Shown here: one piece after another, positions 24,906-35,041 of the stretch | How positions within the stretch are numbered: position 1 is the first letter of the stretch | How the letters are laid out: each line of letters begins with the position of its first letter | DNA from: Balaenoptera acutorostrata | Taxonomy: Eukaryota; Chordata; Mammalia; Artiodactyla; Balaenopteridae | NCBI RefSeq assembly: GCF_949987535.1 | Contig: NC_080078.1 | Location: 28,416,942 to 28,480,941, forward strand | Length of the DNA stretch: 64,000 nucleotides | Direction of reading: 5' to 3' | Program-made: the position numbers and the translations under genes | The notes under the pieces: model-generated | What the model was told of the DNA's origin: nothing | Database searches by the model: none | The model's input: only the letters and a program-made list of their open reading frames with translations

Positions 24906-25529
24906 GACATACTGCTACACTGCGTGTAATTTATCTTTGGGGAGGGGGCACCTGGTTCTCGGTGCAAATTGCTTTACGGTCATAGGCTGCTCATCCCCTC
25001 TCTTTTCCCAAGAGCTGAAAAGGGAAAAATAATCATCGTTCCATGCAGTGCGTCAGAGAGGCAGATTTTCAGGCCCATGAAAAGGAGTTGCACCCAGGGT
25101 CTCCCGGACATCTGTATACTTGTGATGGCAGTGACTCTATTCTTCCCAGCTGACCCTTCAGACAGTCAGAAGACCCCACTTCTTCTCTGCCTGTTGGCAG
25201 GGCTCACCCCATTTCCTGCATTTCCCTGCCTTGACTGGTCTCTGAAGTCTGGTGCTGGGTGTGGGAGAGTGGTTGAGCACGGGTAAGACAGAGGAGCCCT
25301 TTAATCTCGGCCCCTGGCTGATCTCTGTTTGCCCAGAGGCTCACTTGCCTTGTGGTCTTCATGGGGTGCCCACTGTGATTTGTGACCCCCTGTGTTCGGC
25401 TTCTGCCACTTTCCTCATCTGCTCTGATGAGGGGTCATGGAGACCCTACAGACACTTCGGGGAGTTGAACTACCTTCTGAAGCCAGACATTTAAATGCCT
25501 TCAGGGACAGGAAAGTGATTTTTTTAATT
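24906..25529. other. Unassigned intronic sequence
   Basis: No repeat or exon recognised. Confidence 0.4.
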
Positions 25530-27230
25530 ATAAAAATTATTGTGTAGTGGTTTATATAGGTTATAGACTTGCTATTTTATAGAAAACAAAAATAGTTATA
25601 ATAGAAAGTTTTGCTTTTATTGATTTAGTTTTTCATCTTTGTCAGTGTTACATATGCACACAGATTAATGAGTCAAATCGTACACAGGATGTTGTGAGAA
25701 GCATAGCTTACGACTTCTCACCTGCCCATTGGTCACTTCCCAGAGGCCACCACTATCAATGATTTTAGCTAATTTTGTTTACAATCACATACATAATTCT
25801 AAATAACATGTTTATGCTGCTATTTCTGGATCTGCTTATTGTTGTTTATTGAATTTGCATCTTCGTTAAATCCTAATTTTGGTTATATTGGTATATAGTG
25901 TTTCTAATAGTTCATCTATATATATATACAGTATTTTAAACACTACTCACAGCTGAGCCATTTAATAAGCCATGATTATTTCTCCTGCAAATTTTATTTG
26001 CATTTTTAAAATAAAATTTCTTAGTTTTTTAAATGTACTGGATCAACCTCAATCTCTCCTTCAAAAGGTTTAAGTGCACATACCTTTGGAAGATATGTCA
26101 ATACATTAAAAAAAAATTAGGCATTCTATCAGTTTCAGCTTCTTGAAGAAATTTCTCCTAAAGCCCTCTGTTTCCTGACGGGTTATTCTCTAACAGCTGT
26201 CGTCTTCGGATTTCCATTCCTGTTCGAGGGACTGACTACCTCTCTCTCATGTTGGATCCTCTTTTCTTTCCTTTGTAGATGGATTATATCCTCTTGCAGC
26301 TTCTGGAGAAGAAATTATATCTGAAAATATATTCAGTCTACTCTCACATTAAATTGGTAGTTTGGTAGTTAGGCTGGGTATAGAATGTTAGGTAAGGAGT
26401 CATCTTTCTCTCAGAATTTCGAAAGCTTTGCTTCCTTGCCTTTGCTCGCTCAGTATGGATATTAAGATGTTTGATTCTGTTCTGATTCTTGATCCTTTAT
26501 ATGGCATTGGCAACATGTAGGATCTTCTCTTTGTATCCAGGGTTCTGAAATAGCACTGTGATGTACCTCGTGTGAATCTGCTTAATCTGTTTAAAGTCAT
26601 GCCTTTGGTTCTGAAATCTTTTTGAATTATTTCATTGATGATTTTCCCTCTGTGATTTTTTTCTATATTCTCTGGTACTTGAATTCTTCGGATGCTGCAC
26701 CTCCTATACTGGTCCTCAAATATTATTTCCTGTTTTTCCGTTTCCTTGCTTATTCTACTTTCTGAGATATTTCCTCAGCTTTATCTTTTAAGCTTTCTGC
26801 TGAGATTTTAATTTCTGCTACCATAGTTTTTATTTCCAAGAGCTTTTTCGGTCATCAAATGCCTTTTAAAAATAGCATCCTACCATTGTTTAGTGGAGGC
26901 AATATCTTCTTTTCCCTCTCTGAGAATATTAATGATAGTTTTATTTTTTCTCCAAATAGACTGTTTTCTCCCATTTTGGTTGTTTGTTGTACACTTTCCT
27001 TAGGTGTCTTCTTGACCTGGCTGCCTGCTAGTTTAAGGGTGTAGTACACACACAAAACCAGTGCAGCACTAGAAAGCTGATTGGACCCTTTTTGTAGGAG
27101 GGCTTGTATTCCAAGATCTTCACCATAGTGAAGGCTCCCCCTGTCCCCAGTATCAGTGTCTGTAGGTCTTTCTTTTTTGGCTCTTTTACTCCCATTTCCA
27201 AGGATACCTGTCACCAAAAATTCCTGGGCC
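25530..27230 (-). repeat. Ancient L1/HAL1-like block, antisense
   Basis: Pyrimidine-rich + strand with segments such as tttatttccaagagcttttt, ggaggcaatatcttc and gagaatattaatgatag that look like reversed ORF1-type sequence of a very old L1 or HAL1. Long but heavily decayed; the boundaries are approximate. Confidence 0.45.
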
Positions 27231-27264
27231 TGTGAGGTTTCTGTAATGTAAAGCAGAGTTTTTT

Positions 27265-28050
27265 TGTTTGTTTTTCTTTGTTTTGTTTTTATAATTACCT
27301 TGTGTCCCCCTCATCAGTGCACCAAGGTATTAGGGGCTGATTAACTTTATTGCCTTTTTTTCTTTTAATTTATTATTTTTTTGGCTGCATTGGGTCTTCA
27401 TTGCTGCACGCGGGCTTTTTCTAGTTGTGGCGAGCGGGGGGCTACTCTTCGTTGCGGTGCGCGGGCTTCTCATTGCAGTGGCTTCTCTTGTTTTGGAACA
27501 TGGGCTCTAGGCATGTGGGCTTCAGTAGTTGTGGTGTGTAGGCTCAGTAGTTGAGGCGTGCGGGCTCTAGGGCGCACGGGCTTCAGTAGTTGTGGCTTGC
27601 AGGCTCTAGAACGCAGGCTCAGTAGTTGTGGCACATGGGCTTAGTTGCTCCGCGGCGTGTGGGATCTTCTTGGACCAGGGATCGAACCCGTGTCCCTTGC
27701 ATTGGCAGGCGGATTCTTTTTTTTTTTTTAATATTAATTAATTAATTAATTAATTCATTTATTTATTTTTGGCTGTGTCGGGTCTTCGTTTCTGTGCGAG
27801 GGCTTTCTCTAGTTGCGGCGAGCGGGGGCCACTCACTGTCACGGCCTCTCTTGTTGCGGAGCACAAGCTCCAGACGTGCAGGCTCAGTAGTTGTGGCTCA
27901 CGGGCCTAGTTGCTCTGCGGCATGTGGGATCTTCCCAGACCAGGGCTCAAACCCGTGTCCCCTGCATTGGCAGGCAGATTCTCAACCACTGCGCCACCAG
28001 GGAAGCCCTGGCAGGTGGATTCTTAACCACTGCGCCACCAGGGACGTCCC
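27265..28050 (-). repeat. CHR-type SINE, antisense, with extra 3' segment (outer element)
   Basis: The SINE body spans 27376-27718 and resumes at 28025-28050, split by another SINE. At its 3' side (left) lies about 110 bp that is not SINE (27265-27375), ending in an A-rich tract on the minus strand. Direct repeats aaagcagagtttttt (27250-27264) and aaagcaaagtttttt (28051-28065) bracket the whole unit, suggesting that SINE plus flank were inserted together. Confidence 0.7.
27719..28008 (-). repeat. CHR-type SINE nested in another SINE
   Basis: Complete antisense SINE with a (taat)n/(tta)n tail. It sits inside the head of the outer SINE, flanked by tggcaggcggattctt (27703-27718) and tggcaggtggattctt (28009-28024), a 16-bp target duplication with one mismatch. 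Confidence 0.93.
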
Positions 28051-28084
28051 AAAGCAAAGTTTTTTCTTTTCATTCATTTTCTTT

Positions 28085-28720
28085 ACTTTTTTAAAAAATT
28101 GAGGTTTAGTGTAAATAAAGTGAAATGCAATTCATGTGAAGTGAAGATCTTGAAGATGTGAGTCCACCCTTAGCCACCACTCAGAGATGGAGAACATTTG
28201 CCACACGCCAGAATCCTCCCTCGTGTCTCTTCTCTATCAATAACCTTTCTGTCACTATCAGTTGATTTTGCCTGTTCTTGAACTTAATAAAAACAGAACC
28301 GTACAGTATGTACTCTTCTGGCTTCTACTGTATATAATGTTGAAGATTCATCCATGTTATTGCATGTAGCAGCAATTAGTTCTTTGTTATTGCTATATAG
28401 TATCCATCTAGTTATTATATCATAACTTATTTACTCATTCCACTGTTGATGGTTATCTGGGTCATTTCTCTTTTGGGACTCCTATGAATAAAGCTGCCAT
28501 AAACATTCTTGTTCATGTCTTTTAATAGACCTGTGCACTCATTTTCTTTGAGCGTATTCCTGGGAGGGGAATTGCTGGGCCATCACAAAGATGTAGGTTT
28601 AGCTTTGGTAAATACCACCAAAGAGTTTTCCACAGTGGTTGTACCAAGCCATTTGCTTCTTGACTTTTCCCACTGCCAGATGAATATTTAACTTTATAAA
28701 TTGGCTAAGCCCATTACCAC
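28085..28720 (-). repeat. Ancient L1 3' region, antisense
   Basis: Reversed L1: ttcatccatgttattgc, attccactgttgatgg, gggaattgctgggcca, and ttttccacagtggttgt in the correct order. Confidence 0.75.
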
Positions 28721-28887
28721 TTGTCCATCTGCTTTCTGGTTTCCAAATATCTGTGGCTGTTTTCTCTTCCCCTGTTATCTCTGTCCTGGGTAATTTACTG
28801 TCTTTACAGTAGGGTTTGTGGAAGGAACAGAGCTAAGTGTGTGTTTTCAATCCACCATCTTTAACTGGAAGCCTCTGTTGTGATTTT

Positions 28888-29226
28888 TTTTTTTAATTTT
28901 TAAAAATTTATTTATTTTACTTATTTTTGGCTGCGTTGGGTCTTCGTTACTGCGCGCGGGCTTTCTCTACTTGCGGCGAGCGGGGGTTACTCTTCCTTGC
29001 GGTGCGCGGGCTTCTCATTGTGGTGGCTTCTCTTGTTGCGGAGCACGGGCTCTAGGCACGCGAGCTTCAGTAGTTGTGGCTTGTGGGCTCTAGAGCTCAG
29101 GCTCAGTAGTTGTGGTGCACGGGCTTAGCTGCTCCACGGCCTGTGGGATCTTCCCAGACCAGGGATCAAACCCGTGTCCCCTGCATTGGCAGGCGGATTC
29201 TTAACCACTGTGCCACGAGGGAAGCC
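28888..29226 (-). repeat. CHR-type SINE, antisense, 16-bp target duplication
   Basis: Full-length SINE with T-rich tail at the left. Direct repeats cctctgttgtgatttt (28872-28887) and cctctgatgtgatttt (29227-29242) differ at one base. Confidence 0.93.
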
Positions 29227-29242
29227 CCTCTGATGTGATTTT

Positions 29243-29589
29243 AAGATGACTTTTACTCTGTCAGTCTCACCAAACATAATTATCCCTGTGTTTTTTCTGA
29301 GTCATTTCTGCTTAATGGTTTTATACAAACGTGGTTTTGTGACTCTCAGCCTTTCACAGCTACTGTAGACATTGTTTTCTGCGTTCTGCATTGTGAACAC
29401 AGTAATAAGATAATTATGATTCCATGTCTTTATCATATATAGTGATTAATAACGAACACAAACTGAAGGTATAGTCTGTTAGGATTCTTTCCCTTAAATT
29501 TTTTTCTTCAGTTTGTAAAGCTCTGAGTATACTATTGTATTTAGGATTTTTAAGCTGATCAAATAGTGTCCAAGTCTAGGCAAATCCGA
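29243..29589. other. Unassigned intronic sequence
   Basis: Nothing recognised between the SINE and the minisatellite. Confidence 0.4.
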
Positions 29590-29849
29590 ATACTATAACA
29601 TTCAACCTTGTAATATCCCAACATTTAACCTTGTAGCTTCCCAGAATTTAACCTTGTAGTATCCTAACATTTAACCTTGCAGTATCCCAGTATTTAACCT
29701 TGCAATAACCCAACATTTAACCTTGTAACATCCCAACATTTAACTTTGTGGTATCCGAACATTAACCTTGTAGTATCCCAGCATTTAACCTTGTAGCATC
29801 CCAACATTTAGCCTTGTAGCATCCCAACGTTTAATCTTGTAATATCCCA
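29590..29849. repeat. 23-bp minisatellite, about 11 copies
   Basis: Repeating unit close to ttaaccttgtagtatcccaacat. The anchor aaccttg (or a one-base variant) recurs every 23 bases near 29604, 29627, 29650, 29673, 29696, 29719, 29742, then after 22, then 29787, 29810 and 29833. Copies differ by scattered substitutions and one unit lacks a base. Confidence 0.97.
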
Positions 29850-31158
29850 AGCGTGTGTCCCAGGTGTTCCCATTGCCCTTGAAACTTCTTCACCATTTTG
29901 GATTGTACACCAGGACCAGGAGGCACAGTGGAACTCCTAGAGCCGTGAATTGGGAGTCAGATCATGTTTCCCCAAAGAACCAGTGTTGTATGTTGACCCC
30001 ACTGACCCTCTGGGCCCCCTGTGGGGCCTCCTTCCTATGCAGAGATGGCAACTGGCAGGGCAGGATGGCAGCAAGGAGTCCCAGACATCTTTGTTGACAG
30101 TGGTGGTGACCATGAGGCAGACAAGGTGACAGGCACCCTCAGTGCCTGAGATGCTCCCAAGCTCCCAGACTCTGGATGTCCCCGTCCATTTACCACTCAG
30201 GTTCTTCCTCAGGGGCACTAACCCTTTGTCCTGTACTTAAATTCCTCTTTGTCCATCCCTCCTGCATCACAGAACTGGCACGACCGTGTTTCTTATTCCC
30301 TGGTTACAGGTCACTTCATCTGATGTGGTTTTACTCATTAGAACAGTATTAGCATGAGGAGGGGCCCCAGTCAGCTGGTCAACCAGATGTGTCGCGTGTT
30401 GTAGTAAAGTAACAGGCTTGTCAGGGTGCAGTCATGCAGGTGCTAATTAGTGCATGGTAAGAATTCCATGAATGAGAGCTGATATTATGTTTGTTATTTC
30501 TTCTTATAGAGTGAGCTTTTGAGTAACCAGGAGAGTTATATGCTTCACTTGGTCAAACTCAGACTGTGACCTTGGCTTACCTGACTCTTCTTCGGAGTCT
30601 CAAGAATATAATCAGCCTGCAGACCCTTTATCTTTATCTTCCCTGCTTCATCATATATCAGAGATATGTTATCCCAAAACCACTAATTTCATACAGCTTA
30701 CTTCTACTAATGTAACAAATAATATTTCGAAGTATAAATAACCACATACCTTTATCGACCCTCTAATCAGATGCATTTAATATACTTACTACATTACATA
30801 ATACATTTCTCTCCTCTAGTGTATTAAACTCCCTTATGATCATTGTTACCTATGGGTATAAATAGTGGTTAGTTTCCTATGCTAGCTGGTAAGAGAATTT
30901 TGAAGGGAAGAAAAGACACAGAATCTGGCAACAAAAACAGAAGTCTCAAATGTTTTACTAGAAAGTAAACAGAGTGGCTAGGGAGAAAAGCTTGATTATA
31001 ACTCTTATGTAGTTGAATTAGTACATTCATGTTGTGATGAAAAAAACTAGGTTTTTGTGAGTTGGCCTGAGATCTAATCACCAATTACAGTGTTATTTCT
31101 GTGACAAACCCTAGTTACATTCCAAACAGCCAGTTTATGAACGAACTTCTGCATACAA
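29850..31158. other. Unassigned intronic sequence
   Basis: No recognised repeat or coding exon. Open frames at 29855-30218 overlap on both strands and have no domain. Confidence 0.4.
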
Positions 31159-31169
31159 TACATTTTTTT

Positions 31170-31370
31170 TTAATATTTATTTTGTTTATTTTATTTATTT
31201 ATTTGGTTGCTCCCAGTCTTAGTTGCGCCTGGCGGGCTCCTTAGTTGTGGCATGCGAACTCTTAGTTGTGGCATGCCTGTGGGATCTAGTTCCCGGACCA
31301 GTGATCGAACCCGGGCCCCTGCATTGGGACTGCGGAGTCTTAACCACTGCGCCACCAGGGAAGTCCCCAA
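31170..31370 (-). repeat. Short CHR-type SINE, antisense (first of a pair)
   Basis: About 200 bp; tail (tta)n at the left, ggcatgcctgtgggatc and gatcgaacccgggcc in the body, head ccaccagggaagtccc at the right. It lies directly beside a second SINE inserted at the same target motif. Confidence 0.9.
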
Positions 31371-31385
31371 AGTACATTTTTAAAA

Positions 31386-31563
31386 AATATATTTATTTAT
31401 TTAATTAATTTATTTGGTTGTGCTGGGTCTTAGTTGTGGCAGGCAGGCTCCTTAGTTGCGACGTGCATGTAGGATCTAGTTCCCTGACCAGGGAACAAAC
31501 CTGGGCCCCCTGCAGTGGGAGTGCAGAGTCTTAACCACTGTGCCACCAGGGAAGTACCCCCGC
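31386..31563 (-). repeat. Short CHR-type SINE, antisense (second of a pair)
   Basis: Bracketed by perfect 15-bp repeats agtacatttttaaaa at 31371-31385 and 31564-31578. Same subtype as its neighbour but clearly diverged from it, so not a tandem duplication. Confidence 0.92.
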
Positions 31564-31578
31564 AGTACATTTTTAAAA

Positions 31579-32260
31579 TGAAGACCACTCTAAGAGGTTA
31601 AAAAAAGTTTTATAATTCTAGTGTCTTTCCCTTTTCTTTTAATACTGCTGGATGCTACAAAGGGGATAATTTACAAACTTTGCAAGTTAGTAAATCCATA
31701 TTATAATGTTCATAAGTGCAGAATTATGATGAATTCAGAAACTGTAGAGCCTCATCTTTATTTGGAGAAATGACATTACTCCATCAGAATGGAATGCTTA
31801 AAAAAATTGGCTTTGATACCCAGAATCTCCCCTGCAGTTCCAGCAACCTCCCTTTGGCAGATTTGATGCTTTGGTCAAAGGATTTGCTGCTCTATATTCC
31901 CTATTACCACGACCTGCAGTGCCTGTCTGAATGATTAAATGGATTAAATGGGTGTATTTCAAGAATGTCTAGAATCCCCCTATATTTGGCACACATTTGG
32001 ATGTACTAACCGTACCTCATAAACCCAGGGGTCAAGCTGTTTATGGTCGAAAGCCTGAGGGCTATTTGTTCTTTATTGTTACTGAATCGATGGTTCCTTG
32101 ATCGGTGCTACGAGGATGGTCCTCAGCACCAAGTGGAAGAAGTGTCCTCCTCCTGATGGCCCCAGCATAGCCGTGTGTACACACGCTGAGCTTCGTGAGG
32201 AAAGGGACTGTGTCCATCGCACTCCTCACACTATCCAGGGCACCTAGCTGGGTACACATT
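31579..32260. other. Unassigned intronic sequence
   Basis: No feature recognised. Confidence 0.4.
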
Positions 32261-32270
32261 ATGTCATCGG

Positions 32271-32398
32271 TTTTTTTGTGTGCAGTTTTTGGCCACACTG
32301 CTCGTCATGCAGGATCTTGTTCCCCGACCAGAGATCGCACCCGTGCCCCTTGCAGTGGAAGTGCGAAGTCTTAACCACTGGATTGCCAGGGAAGTCCC
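32271..32398 (-). repeat. Short SINE, antisense
   Basis: About 125 bp, with tttttggccacactgctc at the tail side and head gattgccagggaagtccc. Flanks atgtcatcgg (32261-32270) and atgtcattg (32399-32407) are a decayed target duplication. Confidence 0.85.
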
Positions 32399-32407
32399 AT
32401 GTCATTG

Positions 32408-33013
32408 TTTTTGTTTTTTTCCATTCACTGAAAGTAGATACAGCAAGTTTCCTATTGCTACTTTATACCTGGAGAAATGAGGGCAGCCCACAGTTAAGTA
32501 AGAAGTGGTGTCATGGTGACAGGACTGTTGTCATGATGAAATATTATGTGTGAAGTGCTTTCCTTGGTGCCCTGGCAGATAGAAACCCTCACTGATGATA
32601 GCAAGGGCCATGTTTATGATTGATTGTTGCCAAAAGAGCACAGCCAGTTGGTCACAGAGTGAGATTTAGAACACCGAGTCTCCCTACTCCCGGAGTCCCC
32701 AGCAGTGAGCCCCACGATGATGCCACTCCCAGGCCAGTCCTCCATGGCTGAGCCCTGGGCTCCATGTAGCTCAGCTCTGAGTCCTCACGCCCCGTCCCCT
32801 CCCCCTGCGACTGCAGTAAGCCTTGGTTTGCTTGCCTGTAAACAGGGGTAACAGAACAATGGGATGGATGCTATGTGAACCCCAAATAGTGTGATACCAA
32901 AAAAAAAAGAAAAGCCTCTCTTTATGCTTTAGCTTTGAAGTAATACAAATCCCTTCAAATCAAACCTTTGTCAAGAACCGTGCCATTTTAGAGCTGATGA
33001 AGCTATTGATGAG
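32408..33013. other. Unassigned intronic sequence
   Basis: Nothing recognised apart from a short A-rich run near 32900. Confidence 0.4.
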
Positions 33014-33015
33014 TA

Positions 33016-33972
33016 CAGTAAGTCCCCTGCATACGCACGAGTTCCATTCCAAGAGCGTGTCCGTCAAGTCCAGTTTGTTCGTGAGTCCAACAAAGTTAGC
33101 CTAACACAATCTGCTATATAGTACTGCGCTGTAATAAGTTTATAATACTTTTCACACAAATAATACATGAAAAACAAAAAATAGACATTTTTAATTTTAT
33201 AGTATAACACCTTGAAAAGTACAGTAGTGTACAGTACAACAGCTGGCATACGGGGGCTGGCATCATCGAGTGAACAGGCAAGAAGAGTTACTGACTGGAG
33301 GAGGGAGAGGAGGTGGGAGATGGTAGAGCTGAAGGATCATCAGCAATAGGAGACAGAGGGCAAGCTGCAGTTTTGCTCATGCCTGACGTTGATGGCACAG
33401 GTCTGGTTCCTTGCTGGATTCAATTCTATCTACTCTCTTGAAGAAACGATCCAGTGACGTCTGGGTAGTAGCTCTTTTTTTCTCATCACAGATGACACGG
33501 TAGCGCTGGATTGCATTCTGAACAGCTGCTGCCACCTTCGTGTACCGTTCTGTGTTCGGGTCCTGTGCCTCAAAAACTAACAGTGCCTCCTCAAATAAAG
33601 AAAGTCCCCTTGCCATTTCCTGCATCGTGAATCTCTTCAGTGCTTCAGTTACTTCTTTTTCCTCTTGTCACTCCACTCTCTCAATTATTTTCACTTTTGT
33701 TTGCTTGGCACTTCTTAGCAGTACCAGCTACATCACCACTGCTTTTATGCTTGCTTCTGGACATCTTGGACTTGAAATAAAGATACTGTACTACTGTACT
33801 CTATACACTGCTATACAGTAAACTACACAGAAGCACAACCACTTGTAGAGGATGCACGCTCGTGACAATGTACGCCAGACACGTGAGCTAACTTACGTGA
33901 TTGGACATGCGAACACATGTTAGCATGTTTGAAAGTTCACAACTTGAAGGTTCATATGTGGGGTACTTACTA
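33016..33972 (-). mobile_element. Complete, internally deleted Tigger/pogo-type DNA transposon
   Basis: Begins cagtaagtcccctgcat and ends with the inverted form atgtggggtacttacta, flanked by TA on both sides (33014-33015 and 33973-33974), the pogo-family target duplication. Inside, on the minus strand, are remnants of the transposase start and C-terminus only, so the element lost the catalytic middle and would depend on another copy. Confidence 0.85.
33377..33764 (-). pseudogene. Tigger-type transposase remnant (N- and C-terminal ends only)
   Basis: On the minus strand a start near 33764 reads MSRSKHKSSGDVAGTAK, a basic N-terminus, then meets stops. In another frame, 33625-33377 reads 82 residues including MARGLSLFEEALLVFEA and TQTSLDRFFKRVDRIES, similar to C-terminal tails of pogo-family transposases. 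The DNA-binding middle and the DDE catalytic core are absent. No function is expected. Confidence 0.7.
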
Positions 33973-33974
33973 TA

Positions 33975-34825
33975 AATGCAAAACTCTTGGTTGCTTTTGC
34001 AAAGTGGCAGGGACACTTCAGCTGGTAAGAAGTACCATTCTGTTTCAGGCATAGTCTAGAAATATGCAAGTTGTGAATTGGGCAAGGTTTTCAGAAGATT
34101 TCTCTTGTGTAAGGTGCCACAAGGCCATCCATTGGGCCACCAAAGGGACAATGTGAGGATCAGATGGGATAAAGTATAAGAAGATGAGATTAAATTTATG
34201 AAACTTTGAATAGTTTGTGATCGGGAGAGGTGAATGGTTCAACACGCTGGTGGCCTGGCTGAAGAAAAACTCACGCCGCTGGCTGTGTGAGAACAGCTTG
34301 TCCAGGGGTGCTCGTGGCAGAGGGGCCGGTCAGGAGGGTATTGCGGTCCTCTGGGCAGTGAGCTATAACCAGGGGAGAGGAAACATGGTCTTGCCGGTTC
34401 TGGGATGCGGGAAGGATGGGTAGAGAGGAATTTAAGTAGAGGAGAAAGGGTTAGCTTTCCTGGACAGGGTGTTAGGATTTCAGTGTATGAATTTTGGGGG
34501 TGTGGGAGCGATTCAGTCCATGAGAGACAGATGCTGCTACCTGTTTACAGCTTCGCAGATTGCAAGAAGCCATACGTCATGCCTTCAGTTGCCTAAAAAT
34601 TGGCCACACCTCTGTTAGGAAAAGAGACTTTAGAAGACAGAGAAACAGTGTGTGTGTGTAGAAGTTGGTTTGGAACTGGGTGGAGAAGCTGCTGGACTTC
34701 TGTTCTTGTCCGAAGGCCTGGGCTGAGGAGCAAGGGTTCTAAGGCTGCCCCGCCGAAAACCTACTGCTGAAATTAGGAAGAGGAGGGCGAGAAATGGGTG
34801 TCCCATGCATATCCCAGTATCTTCT
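33975..34825. other. Unassigned intronic sequence
   Basis: No recognised repeat or coding domain. Confidence 0.4.
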
Positions 34826-34836
34826 TATTAATTTCT

Positions 34837-35030
34837 TTTAAGATTTTTTGATGTACACCATTTCTTTTTTAAGTCTTTACTGAATTTGTTACAATATTCC
34901 TTCTGTTTTATGTTTTGATTCTTTGGCCCTGAGGCATGTGGGATCTTAGCTCCCTGACCAGGGATCGAAGCCGCACCCCCTGCATTGGAAGGCGAAGTCT
35001 TAACCACTGGACCTCTAGGGAAGTCCCTCC
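34837..35030 (-). repeat. Short SINE with variant tail, antisense
   Basis: Head ctctagggaagtccc at right and ggatcgaagccgcaccc in the body. The left tail is a longer unique-looking segment (cattttcttt-like, then gaatttgttacaatattcc) seen in some cetartiodactyl SINE subfamilies. Flanks tattaatttct at 34826-34836 and 35031-35041. Confidence 0.85.
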
Positions 35031-35041
35031 TATTAATTTCT

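Noticed and set aside
29590..29849. CRISPR-like array
   Set aside because: Units are directly adjacent with no spacers, and the context is a mammalian intron; it is a minisatellite.
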